DNA from: JBEVJC01 sp040510375
GTDB taxonomy: Bacteria > Bacteroidota > Bacteroidia > Chitinophagales > Chitinophagaceae
Assembly (NCBI GenBank): GCA_040510375.1
Contig: JBEVJC010000022.1
Location: 186,001-250,000 of the forward strand
Length of the DNA: 64,000 nucleotides
Direction: 5' to 3'
The notes under the pieces were generated by a model, which saw nothing but the letters and a program-made list of their open reading frames with translations, made no database searches and was not told where the DNA came from. The position numbers were made by a program, and so were the translations under genes. Of the stretch, positions 25,876 to 35,777 are shown one piece after another; positions within the stretch are counted from its first letter, which is position 1, and every line of letters starts with the position of its first letter.

Positions 25876-26283
25876 ATGAAAATCCTTTCACAGAAAGACC
25901 AGGACCTCTGCACTTATACCGGAGTTTTCGGATGTTTGATTAGCGCCGCATGCACCATCCAGCATCTTATGCTGTATAATGTTTTTGATTACGCCCTTAC
26001 CATGTTCATGCTCTTCATTTTCCTCGATAATATTTTCAGCTTCGGTATGCTGGCCCTCCAAAAATGGTACGCACCAATCTGGCTGCTGATCTGCGCAGTA
26101 ATGAACCTGCTGACTGGCACAATGGCATTAAGGGGACCGCTGTTTTCAGTATTGGTTATCCTTCATTTTATCTATACCGCTACCGTGGTAGTTGTACTTT
26201 ATGTCGACCGGATTCCCTCCAGGCTTCGCGCGAAGGAACTTGCCCAACAAGCAGAACGTAATGAATGGGCGGGCAAGATTTAA
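25876..26283 (+). CDS. Small integral membrane protein, 135 residues
   Basis: Family not recognised. It is predicted to be an inner-membrane protein with four hydrophobic helices (about 14-35, 38-60, 68-85 and 90-112) and a charged C-terminal tail (RIPSRLRAKELAQQAERNEW). No catalytic motif is visible. The start at the ATG at 25876 is chosen because the -33/-7 promoter lies inside the longer frame. It stands alone between two T9SS cargo genes on the other strand. Confidence 0.7.
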   Translation: MKILSQKDQDLCTYTGVFGCLISAACTIQHLMLYNVFDYALTMFMLFIFLDNIFSFGMLALQKWYAPIWLLICAVMNLLTGTMALRGPLFSVLVILHFIYTATVVVVLYVDRIPSRLRAKELAQQAERNEWAGKI

Positions 26284-26310
26284 CTCCATTAAATCATCCG
26301 GCGTTATTAA

Positions 26311-29300
26311 TTATCGTTTGTATATCCGGAAAGATTTTTTCACATCACCGGCAGTTATCTCGCAGAGATAGATGCCCGGAGCAAACCTTCCTGTAGTAAG
26401 ATCCAACTCATATTTTTGTACGAAGCCCGTGGCCCTGCTGCGTACATCATATACGAGTTTGCCTTGCAGGTCATGCACCCGAACTGATACACCATCATTA
26501 TCATTGGCCTGGTAAACCAGGTTGAACAATCCCCCGGATGGATTTGGATACACGTTCCAGCTGATCTCATTGCGGAATAAAACCGGACGCACTGAAGAAT
26601 AACGTACACGTCCATCCCGGTCAACGATCCTGAGCCGGTAATACCTTACACCCGATTTATTCAGCTCCCTGTCAGTGAAAGTATATTTCAATTCAGTGGC
26701 CGTAGTGCCAATCGCTGTTACCTCACCAATCACACTATAATCGTTACGGTCAAACCCTTCATTACTCCGTGCTGTTTCTATCACATATTTTAAAACATTC
26801 TCCTCGGAAGCACTGACCCAGTCAAGCTGCACATCGAGTCCGTTATTTATTTTCATTGCAGTAAACGATACCAGCCGCACCGGCAGCACCTGGTTCTGGT
26901 TGGTTCCGCCGTTATTCAGCCAGAACTCCGAAAAACCAGCCACGTCAAACTCAGCATAATATCCAATATCGAATGGCACAATCTTCACCTCCGACGGAGT
27001 AAAATAAGTCCAGAGTCCACCGGTATTATCTGCCAGTGTGCCGTTTTCAATATTATCATCCGCAGCCGAAAACCATGACACGCCCAGCTCATAGGCCATT
27101 GCAGGTTTACTGCAGCCGGCACAACCAACTGCATTGATCAGCGCTTCGGTCTCCGTATCGGTGAAATAGAAACGTACTTTGGCCGGACCCGCCAAACTGA
27201 TATTGGAAGGTTTAATGGTGATATCCCTGTCGTGATAATATTGCAGACCATTCCATCTTACAGCTCCCGCGTTGATATACGCTTTGGCAACCGTACTTCC
27301 GAGATCCTGGCCTTGCGGATTTACAGAAGCGACAAGCTGGCCTCCTGTAACAAAATTGATCCAGCCCGAACCATTGACGGAACCAACAGTTATATCCGGA
27401 CTCTCCGCACCCGCCGCAGAATAAATTCCAAAAACACCATCATAGATATGGATATCATCAATGGCAATACCATCACGCGCTACAAATGGATCGGACAACA
27501 TTACGAAGCGCAGACGCACCCTGCTCATATCGCCGGTAGTCGGGATTGCCGAGGTAGCCACATGCCAGCGCGTGTAATTCTCTACACTCCATACACCTTC
27601 TCCATCGTACACGCGATTATAAAAATTGGTTCCCGTTCCCGCACTGCCCAAACGCTCCCAGATGATCCCGTCATAAGAATATTCAACATACGCCGCATCA
27701 CAAAGGCCCGCACCACAGTCTTCAATATCCAATGCCACACTGAAACTCAGTGTAGGATTGCTCATTGCCCCCAGATCAAAACATGGTGAGTACAGATAGG
27801 AGAATTCGCCATCGTTATAATGTCCGGTCAGCCCTGTCTTCCATGCCTTCACACCACTGGCGGCCCGCGAAAGATTCGGCGACGAAGGTGTACCGTACTC
27901 CCATGAGCTTTTGTTCCCGGCAGGATACCAGTCGCCATCGTTGACTTCAAAATCCTGCAGGTAAGGGAACACCGAAATCACCGGCGAATTATGGAACGAC
28001 ATCCTGAGTGTATCATTTAAATTATAACTGTCACTGCCCAGACCGGTCCATACTGTTATATCGTGTAACCCCGGAACCGACAGGTCGGTAGTTACAGCAA
28101 AAGAATATACAAGTGATTGGTTCGGTGCTATTGAGGGAATGACATCACTGACCACAATTCCCCCGTCTATCTGGTAATATACCGGGATTGAATTTATAAC
28201 CGATGTGGAACTGTTACGGACTATCACCTGCACCGTTTCTGTGTTACCGAGTCCACAGCTGGACAACACGGGCGAATTGATCATCAGCATCTGCAGGTCA
28301 TTGTTCGCCACATATAAATGTACCTGGTCGAATGTATAACCGGAAGCCTCCACCTGATCTGCTGTAATGTATTGCCCGAACTGACCCCAGCGGATCTGGG
28401 TGCTGCTGCTGAACTGCTGGCCTGCGTTATTAAGAGCCCTGCTCAATTCAAGACTGGCCGATCGTTTAAAGACGCCCACATCGGCCTGGTTGGCAGCCAG
28501 GTCGTATATCTCTATCCAGTTATCAATATCCGATCCCCGTACCCAACACCTGTTGCTGGGATAATCAAATTGCCCGTGATGTTTGAACAGGAAATCAAGC
28601 CGGATATCATCTGTTGTTGCATCATAACCGGAAAGATTATAAGTACCGATGATACTGTCTGAACTACCCAGGCCATTATATGTCCTTGAGTCAATCGTCA
28701 GTGCACGGTTGCCAATCGCGATACCCGTATTGACGTAAGAACGGAGACGACCATACTCTGTATTTGTCCGGAAATCGTACCGGTCTGCTCCCTCCAGTCC
28801 TGTCTTTGCACCAATATATTCAACCGCGGGCATCGCTTCAAAACCCTCAAGATAATCGGTAGTCAGATCGATTGGTGCATTATCCAGCTGGCGGTAACGG
28901 GTCTTCAGTGTGTCGTTTGACAAAACAGGATCGCCGGGTTGACTAACCGCCACTTCTATATCATACAACCCCACAAGAGCAAGGTTTGCTGTTGTGGTGA
29001 ATGAAAATAGTTTAACAGCGCCGGCACCAATTGCCGGGTTCACGAGGTTCTCTGTAATCCAGCTTCCACCATTTATCCGGTAACTGATCACCGCATTACC
29101 TGCGGTAGCCACATCATCCAGGTTTTTTATCCTTACCCGGATAACAGCAGATGCCGGCAAAGCAGTGGAAGTATATAGCCGGCCCGTACCGGCGGGTAAA
29201 ACAATCGCCTCCATCCGCAGGTCGTTATCCGAAATTGTACCAACGCAGGTACCTGAATCGGGTTTCCGGGAGATTGCTGTGGCGCGGCGGCCAATCTTGC

Positions 29301-31692
29301 CATTAATCCGGGCCCTCACACTGAAATAATAGGTTGTATCCGGATTGAGTCCGCTGACTACATAGTTGGTTGCATTTACAATTGTAACCGGTTTCATACT
29401 ACTCCCCTTCAGCATCATCACTTCATAGTCGGTTGCACCAGCGACTGCAGTCCAGCTGAGATCCGCATAACCCGCACATTGCGTAGCAGAGAGACTCAAA
29501 ACCGGCGATCCGAGAATGGTGAATGGTTCACTCAAACTTTCAATTCCGGTACCGGTATGGATAAGTTTTATACGTGCCTGGTCTGTGGTGACAGATGGAA
29601 TGGTCCAGGCCAGGATCCTGGAACCGGCTGGAATGCCCGACTGTATTGGCGTCCAGCTTACACCATTATCTGATGAAAATTCAAGCGCAAAAGTCTGGGA
29701 AGGATTTCCATCAGCATCCCATACAATGTAAATACCCTCTGATGGAACCAGGCGTTCACCCCCGGAAGGATATGTGAGCCTGGCCGAAACTGAAACCGTA
29801 TCAAATACAAGAAAATAACTGTGTGATCCACCAGCCGGGATATTGGTACCCTTCACTGTGAATGTATAATTACCGGGCTGCGGATTAGTGATTACTACCT
29901 GTTCAATATTGTTGATGTGATCTGCTCCTGTTGTTGCATTGTTATTGACGTTTGCCTTTGTTGTATCCAGCAACTGCGGAAGGATAACCGCTGATGCCGG
30001 ATCGCTTACCTCAAGGTCAAGATCATTGACCAGTGCATGTGCTGCAAACACTGCAGCGGCGGAATCATTCCAGTATAACATTACTTTCAGCACCGCGGGA
30101 CTTGTTCCCGACGGTATATTAAGCGTATGTGTCTGGGTACTTCCGTTTGTGACAGATGAGGTAAAGTAGTTCTGCCGTTCAAGTATTCCCACTGAACGCA
30201 AAAGATTCATCCATCCGAAACCGAAACGGTAATCAGGACCGGGATTACCCTTGTCATCTGCCCCGTTCAGCAGGATCGCCTTCATTAATCCATTCAGCGG
30301 ATCTGCACCTGCATGCAACTGCCTGTAACGTTGGTATAATAAAGCCAGTCCACCCGATACTGCAGGCGCCGACATACTGGTACCGGTCTGATAGATATAA
30401 CTGTTACCCGGTCCGGTTGAGAGTACACTCGTTCCCTGGGCAACGATCTCCGGTTTTATACGACCATCACGGACCGGCCCCCTGCTTGAGTTTGTATTGA
30501 GTGCATAGGTTGTACCTCCGTTGCCTACACAGATTACATTTTTCGCAGTCTGGTAAGCCCCCAGTACATTACTGAATCCTGCGGGATACCCGGCGCAGTT
30601 ATAATTCCCGCTATTTCCCGCCGCAAAAACATGCTGAAGATGTGGCATCTCAAAAGCCTGCTGGTCGGTGATCCTGGAATAAAGATCATAGATCCCGAAA
30701 CTGGCACAGTCATTTACCACATTACCGTAAGAATTATTGGTGATCACCATATTATTGTCCGCAACATACACCGGCGCCAATGCAATAATATTGGAGAAGG
30801 CCTGCGCAATAATTGTTGCTGCGGGTGCAATTCCGCGCTGTTGTTCCATAATGATACCTGCACCGGCTGTTGTACCCATCACGTGCATACCATGCGCACC
30901 ACCTACCTGTGGTGACCTGTTTATAACGCGTTCTGCAAGATCAATATGCTGCAATGGATCAGCATTATCACCCACCCCGATCACCACACCCGCACCATCC
31001 AGGTTCCTGCCTGAAGGATCCTGTAATACATTCGCCCTTGAATTCCCACGGCTGTTATCATTCACCGGTTCATCCTGTCGCGGAATTGCCTGTACATATT
31101 CGATGTAATCGCTCGATGCCAGCTCCTTTAACCGGCCGGAAGGTACCCGCACGGCAAGGATCCGGTACGACTTATACCTGTCATCCAGTACAGTAATATT
31201 CATTCCCGCCAGTACTGATCGTACCTGTGTTGCATTAAAAGATTTTGGGAAACTGATCCAGCAGTCAACCGAACCCGGTACTACCACAGACCAGGGCGGG
31301 TATTGCCCGTTTACAAGTTGTGGCTGCATCTTCTGTTCAGGCTGCAACTGGATCATTGCCCGTACATGCGCCTGCCTGAGTGTATTTGCACTGAGGCCTC
31401 CGCGGATCATCACTGTATAAGCTTTGTTGGGAAGATATTCCAGCAATTCAATTCCGGCCTGTAACAGGATGCTGCGATCCTTTTCTGTTGGAATAACTTC
31501 GAACTGCATAACACGCATAACCGGTTCAGTTGAACGACGCGTATTGAAACGGACCAGCTCCTGTTCATCTAATTTCGCAGCGGGACTGATGGTGCCATTA
31601 CTTAAATAAATCCGGTAATCCGTTTCCTGTTGTGCAAAACATACAGTAGCGAATAATAATAACACAATCAACGGGACTGGACCAGATTTCAT
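26311..31692 (-). CDS. Subtilisin-like (S8) protease with T9SS type A sorting domain, 1793 residues
   Basis: Large secreted serine protease. A signal peptide (about 1-20) is followed by a propeptide-like region and a peptidase S8 domain. The triad is Asp in GVGDNADP (about 240), His in GGAHGMHVMGTTAG (about 268) and Ser in GTSMSAPAVSGG (about 440), with the oxyanion Asn in AAGNSGN. Downstream come a P-domain-like beta region, an FN3 module (LSWTAVAGATDYEVMM...NPDTTYYFSVRA), two CARDB-like modules (VRIKNLDDVATAG; VQVIVRNSSTSVINS), a MAM/galactose-binding-like region, and a C-terminal type A domain (WNVYPNPSGGLFNLVY...FAPGIYLCEI). The type A tail is removed on secretion by PorU in this family. 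Confidence 0.92.
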   Translation of the reverse strand: MKSGPVPLIVLLLFATVCFAQQETDYRIYLSNGTISPAAKLDEQELVRFNTRRSTEPVMRVMQFEVIPTEKDRSILLQAGIELLEYLPNKAYTVMIRGGLSANTLRQAHVRAMIQLQPEQKMQPQLVNGQYPPWSVVVPGSVDCWISFPKSFNATQVRSVLAGMNITVLDDRYKSYRILAVRVPSGRLKELASSDYIEYVQAIPRQDEPVNDNSRGNSRANVLQDPSGRNLDGAGVVIGVGDNADPLQHIDLAERVINRSPQVGGAHGMHVMGTTAGAGIIMEQQRGIAPAATIIAQAFSNIIALAPVYVADNNMVITNNSYGNVVNDCASFGIYDLYSRITDQQAFEMPHLQHVFAAGNSGNYNCAGYPAGFSNVLGAYQTAKNVICVGNGGTTYALNTNSSRGPVRDGRIKPEIVAQGTSVLSTGPGNSYIYQTGTSMSAPAVSGGLALLYQRYRQLHAGADPLNGLMKAILLNGADDKGNPGPDYRFGFGWMNLLRSVGILERQNYFTSSVTNGSTQTHTLNIPSGTSPAVLKVMLYWNDSAAAVFAAHALVNDLDLEVSDPASAVILPQLLDTTKANVNNNATTGADHINNIEQVVITNPQPGNYTFTVKGTNIPAGGSHSYFLVFDTVSVSARLTYPSGGERLVPSEGIYIVWDADGNPSQTFALEFSSDNGVSWTPIQSGIPAGSRILAWTIPSVTTDQARIKLIHTGTGIESLSEPFTILGSPVLSLSATQCAGYADLSWTAVAGATDYEVMMLKGSSMKPVTIVNATNYVVSGLNPDTTYYFSVRARINGKIGRRATAISRKPDSGTCVGTISDNDLRMEAIVLPAGTGRLYTSTALPASAVIRVRIKNLDDVATAGNAVISYRINGGSWITENLVNPAIGAGAVKLFSFTTTANLALVGLYDIEVAVSQPGDPVLSNDTLKTRYRQLDNAPIDLTTDYLEGFEAMPAVEYIGAKTGLEGADRYDFRTNTEYGRLRSYVNTGIAIGNRALTIDSRTYNGLGSSDSIIGTYNLSGYDATTDDIRLDFLFKHHGQFDYPSNRCWVRGSDIDNWIEIYDLAANQADVGVFKRSASLELSRALNNAGQQFSSSTQIRWGQFGQYITADQVEASGYTFDQVHLYVANNDLQMLMINSPVLSSCGLGNTETVQVIVRNSSTSVINSIPVYYQIDGGIVVSDVIPSIAPNQSLVYSFAVTTDLSVPGLHDITVWTGLGSDSYNLNDTLRMSFHNSPVISVFPYLQDFEVNDGDWYPAGNKSSWEYGTPSSPNLSRAASGVKAWKTGLTGHYNDGEFSYLYSPCFDLGAMSNPTLSFSVALDIEDCGAGLCDAAYVEYSYDGIIWERLGSAGTGTNFYNRVYDGEGVWSVENYTRWHVATSAIPTTGDMSRVRLRFVMLSDPFVARDGIAIDDIHIYDGVFGIYSAAGAESPDITVGSVNGSGWINFVTGGQLVASVNPQGQDLGSTVAKAYINAGAVRWNGLQYYHDRDITIKPSNISLAGPAKVRFYFTDTETEALINAVGCAGCSKPAMAYELGVSWFSAADDNIENGTLADNTGGLWTYFTPSEVKIVPFDIGYYAEFDVAGFSEFWLNNGGTNQNQVLPVRLVSFTAMKINNGLDVQLDWVSASEENVLKYVIETARSNEGFDRNDYSVIGEVTAIGTTATELKYTFTDRELNKSGVRYYRLRIVDRDGRVRYSSVRPVLFRNEISWNVYPNPSGGLFNLVYQANDNDGVSVRVHDLQGKLVYDVRSRATGFVQKYELDLTTGRFAPGIYLCEITAGDVKKSFRIYKR

Positions 31693-31709
31693 AAGTAGGC
31701 TTGATCCAA

Positions 31710-31739
31710 CAAATTAGATAAATTTCCCGATTCTTACAA
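31710..31739 (-). promoter_or_regulatory. Promoter of the S8 protease gene
   Basis: On the minus strand, TTG (31739-31737), 19 bases, CTAATTTG (31717-31710). It gives a short leader of about 10 bases to the ATG at 31692. Confidence 0.45.
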
Positions 31740-31780
31740 CACGGAACAATGCCCAGTTTTGTTCAGGAAAAATACCATGG

Positions 31781-34700
31781 TCACGCCACTTGCTGAAGCC
31801 TGGGAAAACAGTATTTATGCATCCCGGCAAGGAACCGGTGCATGTCTTCCATCTTACGAACCGGATCAACTACCAGCATGAACATTTTGCCGACCTGCTT
31901 CAGCCTGGCCTTGTTGGTGCCGGTTTGCAGGTAATCCAGCACATTTTTAAAGAGAGGACTTTCAAAATAGGGGGAATCAGGACGGTTTATAAAATAACAT
32001 CTTAATACGTCTGACTTAAGCGACATTTTTTCAAAGCCAAGATCCACTGCCAGTTTACGGCAACGAACGGTAATAAACAGTTCGTCCACCTGTTCGGGGA
32101 TCGGACCAAACCGGTCACTTAATTCATCGCGCATGGATAACAGCTCTTCCTCCGAATCGGAGTTATCCAGCCGCTGATATAATGAAAGGCGTTCAGTAAT
32201 ACTCTCCACATAATCATCCGGAATCAGGATTTCCAGGTCGGTATCAATGGTACAATCCTGCACAAAATCATCCTGCCGCGTGATCTCCTCCTTGAACAGG
32301 TCTTTAAAATCAGTCCGTTTTAATTCCCTGATTGATTCATCAAGGATTTTCTGATACATTTCAAATCCTATCTCGGCCATAAAACCACTTTGTTCACCTC
32401 CAAGAAGGTTACCCGCACCCCGGATATCAAGATCACGCATCGCAATCTGGAAGCCGCTTCCAAGATCGCTGTGTTGCTCCAGGGTTTGCAGGCGCTTACG
32501 CGAATCAGAGGGTAGTGTACTCATTGGTGGCGCCAACAGGTAACAGAAAGCTTTTTTATTACTCCGGCCAACCCTTCCGCGCAACTGGTGAAGATCACTT
32601 AATCCGAACTGATGTGCATTATTTACAATAATGGTATTCACGTTTGGTATATCCACCCCGCTCTCTACAATATTGGTACAAACAAGTACATCGTAACGTT
32701 TATCGATAAAGTCCATGATCTTTTCTTCGAGCTCATGACCTTCCATTTGTCCATGGGCAAAACCGATGCTGAGGTCGGGACATAATCCCTGGATCAGTGA
32801 TGCAATCTCGGGAAGCCCGCTGATCCTGTTATAAATAAAGAATACCTGTCCGCCCCGTTCGGTTTCATAATAAATAGCATCGCGGATAAAGTCTTCATTA
32901 AATACCTGCACTTCGGTCTGGATCGGCTGCCTGTTTGGTGGAGGCGTGTTCATAATACTGAGATCACGCGCACCCATCAGGGAAAACTGCAATGTTCGTG
33001 GTATCGGGGTGGCAGTAAGGGTCAGGCAATCAACCGTTGTTCTCAGTGCCTTTATTTTTTCCTTATGGGCCACGCCAAATTTTTGTTCCTCATCCACTAC
33101 CAGCAAGCCAAGGTCTTTAAACTTAACTTCCTTCCCCAGTATACTATGCGTACCGATGAGGATATCAATCTTTCCTTCTTCCAGGCGCTTGAATGTTTCC
33201 TTCCGTTCCTTTGCCGATTTGAAACGGTTGATATAATCAACGGTCACCGGAAAATCCTTCAGCCGTTCCCTGAATGTTTTATAGTGCTGGAACGCAAGAA
33301 TGGTGGTTGGTACCAGCACTGCGGCCTGTTTACCATCAATACATGTCTTGAAAGCCGCACGGATAGCCACTTCTGTCTTTCCAAAACCAACATCACCGCA
33401 AACAAGGCGGTCCATCGGGGAGGCAGATTCCATATCCTTTTTTACATCGGCAGTAGCCTTGCTCTGGTCGGGAGTATCCTCATAAATAAAGGATGCTTCA
33501 AGCTCGGTCTGCATATAATTGTCCGGTGTATGCGCAAATCCTTCCTGCGCCTTCCGTTTTGCATACAGTTTTATCAGGTCAAAAGCGATCTCTTTAACAC
33601 GCGCCTTTGTTTTTTCCTTAAGCCTGTTCCATACATCACTTCCAAGTTTATTCACCTTGGGCACACTTCCATCCTTACCGGTATACTTGGCAATCTTGTG
33701 AAGCGAGTTGATATTGACATATAATATATCGCTGTCGCGATAAATAATCCGCACTGCTTCCTGCAACCTTCCGTTCGCTTCCAGTTTCTGCAATCCGCTG
33801 TATACCCCGACGCCGTGATCGATATGGGTAACATAATCGCCCGGCTGCAACTCGCGCAGCGTACGGAGGGTAAGTGCCTTGTTTTTATTATAGGCCTGCT
33901 TTACATGATATTTATGATATCGCTGGAATACCTGGTGGTCGGTATAACAAACAATTTTAAGATCCTCTTCAATAAACCCTTCATGGATCGATGTCACTAC
34001 GGGATTAAATACAATCTCCGCTTTCAGGTCGTCGAAAATTGTCTGCAGCCGCTCCAGCTGTTTTGGATTTTCGGCAAAGAGATACAATACAAATCCTTTT
34101 GCCTCCCAGCTTTTCAGGTCGCGGATCAGCAGGTCGAATTGCCGGTTAAACGCAGGCTGCTGGCGGGTCTGGAACATTATCTCATGCGCCGCCGGTAAGG
34201 CAGGCAATGTATCCTTATGTCCGAAGCCAACCACATGTCGGAGAAAAAGATCACGTTCAAAGACCTCCACCGAAATGAAATCTTTGGCAGACACATCCAG
34301 CCGGACCATTTTGTTATCCTCTTCTTCCTGTAATGCCTTTTTAGTGCTGACCGATTTACCTTCTGCCTGCAGGTTCAGGAATGATTGCAGGTCGTCCATG
34401 TTTTCATTCAACCGTTCGCGGCAGAGTTCATAATCTTCGATCCATACCACGGTATTTTCCGGCAGGTATTCCAGTAATGAAACTTTCTCCTCATCCCTGA
34501 AATGGGTATCTACGTTGGGAATGATATTTACCTGCAACAGCTTTCGTTCGCTCAGCTGGGTTTCAGGATCTACTATGCGGATAGAATCCACTTCGTTGCC
34601 AAACAATTCCAGACGGTAAGGTTTTTCATTACCGAAGGAATAAATATCAAGGATACCGCCTCGGATGGCGAATTGTCCGGGTTCGTATACAAAGTCGGAC

Positions 34701-35209
34701 CGTTCAAATCCATAGTCCGATAATTTCAGCAATAGTTCCTCAACATTTATCGGATCGCCCGACTTGATCGAGATGATATTGGAAGCGAGGGCCGAAGGCA
34801 CCACTACTTTTTCGAAAAGTGCTTCCGGATAACTGACCAGCACCTTTTTGTTTCCACCTGCTGCCATTTTGGTAAGCGCTTCGGTGCGTAACATCACATG
34901 TGATGAATGGAGCAACCGGTAATTTTTCCTGTTCTTGAAAGAAGAGGGGAAATAAAAAATATCCAGTGCGCCGGTGAGGTTCTCCATTGTGTTATGGAAG
35001 TAGGCCGCCTCTTCAGCATCATTCAGTAAAATCAGGTGATTGAGTTGCGCACAGGAAGGATGAAGGAAACTGGCAGCCGTCACAAATTCACGAGAACTTC
35101 CCTGGAGATTTTTGAGAACAATTTTCTGGGGCTGGGAATAGGATAGCCTGTCCGCCAATTGAAATAGGCGGGGTGTATTCTGGTACTGCTGCAACAATTC
35201 GGAACTCAT
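31781..35209 (-). CDS. mfd: Transcription-repair coupling factor Mfd
   Basis: Removes RNA polymerase stalled at DNA lesions and recruits UvrA. The 1142-residue protein has the family order. The N-terminal UvrB-homology region (1-330) is followed by the CarD-like RNA polymerase-interacting domain (about 455-530, GDYVTHIDHGVGVYSGLQ). A superfamily 2 translocase carries Walker A GDVGFGKTE near 600, the DEEQ box VDEEQKFG near 706, TATPIPRT and the late RVGRSNKKAFCYLL. The C-terminal TRCF domain closes the protein. A TATCTTTG box ends 10 bases before the ATG, so the leader is expected to be only a few bases. Confidence 0.97.
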   Translation of the reverse strand: MSSELLQQYQNTPRLFQLADRLSYSQPQKIVLKNLQGSSREFVTAASFLHPSCAQLNHLILLNDAEEAAYFHNTMENLTGALDIFYFPSSFKNRKNYRLLHSSHVMLRTEALTKMAAGGNKKVLVSYPEALFEKVVVPSALASNIISIKSGDPINVEELLLKLSDYGFERSDFVYEPGQFAIRGGILDIYSFGNEKPYRLELFGNEVDSIRIVDPETQLSERKLLQVNIIPNVDTHFRDEEKVSLLEYLPENTVVWIEDYELCRERLNENMDDLQSFLNLQAEGKSVSTKKALQEEEDNKMVRLDVSAKDFISVEVFERDLFLRHVVGFGHKDTLPALPAAHEIMFQTRQQPAFNRQFDLLIRDLKSWEAKGFVLYLFAENPKQLERLQTIFDDLKAEIVFNPVVTSIHEGFIEEDLKIVCYTDHQVFQRYHKYHVKQAYNKNKALTLRTLRELQPGDYVTHIDHGVGVYSGLQKLEANGRLQEAVRIIYRDSDILYVNINSLHKIAKYTGKDGSVPKVNKLGSDVWNRLKEKTKARVKEIAFDLIKLYAKRKAQEGFAHTPDNYMQTELEASFIYEDTPDQSKATADVKKDMESASPMDRLVCGDVGFGKTEVAIRAAFKTCIDGKQAAVLVPTTILAFQHYKTFRERLKDFPVTVDYINRFKSAKERKETFKRLEEGKIDILIGTHSILGKEVKFKDLGLLVVDEEQKFGVAHKEKIKALRTTVDCLTLTATPIPRTLQFSLMGARDLSIMNTPPPNRQPIQTEVQVFNEDFIRDAIYYETERGGQVFFIYNRISGLPEIASLIQGLCPDLSIGFAHGQMEGHELEEKIMDFIDKRYDVLVCTNIVESGVDIPNVNTIIVNNAHQFGLSDLHQLRGRVGRSNKKAFCYLLAPPMSTLPSDSRKRLQTLEQHSDLGSGFQIAMRDLDIRGAGNLLGGEQSGFMAEIGFEMYQKILDESIRELKRTDFKDLFKEEITRQDDFVQDCTIDTDLEILIPDDYVESITERLSLYQRLDNSDSEEELLSMRDELSDRFGPIPEQVDELFITVRCRKLAVDLGFEKMSLKSDVLRCYFINRPDSPYFESPLFKNVLDYLQTGTNKARLKQVGKMFMLVVDPVRKMEDMHRFLAGMHKYCFPRLQQVA

Positions 35210-35219
35210 AAAGAAGGAT

Positions 35220-35227
35220 CAAAGATA
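35220..35227 (-). promoter_or_regulatory. Putative mfd -7 box, near-leaderless
   Basis: TATCTTTG on the minus strand, ten bases before the mfd ATG at 35209. Confidence 0.42.
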
Positions 35228-35340
35228 CGATAATTAAACCGGGCTGGTTTTTCCCGTTTGCGGCAACCTGAATACCCTTTAAGGATCGGAAGCGGCAGGA
35301 TTGCCCGCAAACAGGAAGACTGATACCCCGAATGCAAAAA

Positions 35341-35357
35341 CCCCGGCCATACCGGGG
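35341..35357 (-). terminator. Terminator of the small carboxypeptidase-D-like protein gene
   Basis: Stem CCCCGG / CCGGGG with a 5-base loop. On the minus strand it is followed by TTTTT, and flanking A/T pairs extend the stem. It lies about 25 bases after the gene's stop. Confidence 0.75.
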
Positions 35358-35380
35358 TTTAACAGTTTATATAGTCTTAA

Positions 35381-35686
35381 TTATTGAATTACTATTTCCC
35401 CCACATCCACGGGCTGGTCCTTGACCTCGATATTGTCCAGCACCACATCCTTGCGGGGTTCTTTTGCGTCAACCACCACCCGATATGTTCCGGGTTTAAC
35501 CGAAAGGGAGAAACTTCCGCCACTTACGCCTGCTTTGGCCGAATCAGTAGAACTGATGGCCCACACCATTTCTGCAGCATCAGCGGGTGATACCTTTCCG
35601 GTGATACCCGGCTGCATCGGCCTGAATGCATAAGCCGTACAAAGTCCAACGAGCGCCAGTCCCAGGAATACCAATTTTTTCTTCAT
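35381..35686 (-). CDS. Exported single-domain CarboxypepD_reg-like protein, 101 residues
   Basis: A signal peptide (MKKKLVFLGLALVGLCTAYA) is followed by one Ig-like beta sandwich of the carboxypeptidase-D regulatory type. The motif GGSFSLSVKPGTYRVVVDAKEPRKDVVLDNIEVKD is seen in three short pieces; the last strand VGEIVIQ closes the fold. This domain usually sits at the N-terminus of TonB receptors and DUF5686 proteins; here it stands alone and is presumably periplasmic. The ATG at 35686 is taken as start because the signal peptide begins there. Binding partner unknown. Confidence 0.75.
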   Translation of the reverse strand: MKKKLVFLGLALVGLCTAYAFRPMQPGITGKVSPADAAEMVWAISSTDSAKAGVSGGSFSLSVKPGTYRVVVDAKEPRKDVVLDNIEVKDQPVDVGEIVIQ

Positions 35687-35777
35687 AATATATAATTTGA
35701 TGAATAATCGACTGCAAAGCAATTAATCCAATGTTTATGCCACTTTTTTTTTAGTAACTTCCCAAAAATCGACGTTT

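Noticed and set aside
33065..33724. Long open frame (219 codons) on the plus strand inside mfd
   Set aside because: It is the antisense shadow of the conserved mfd helicase region; protein is rich in unlikely residues and has no match to a family I know.
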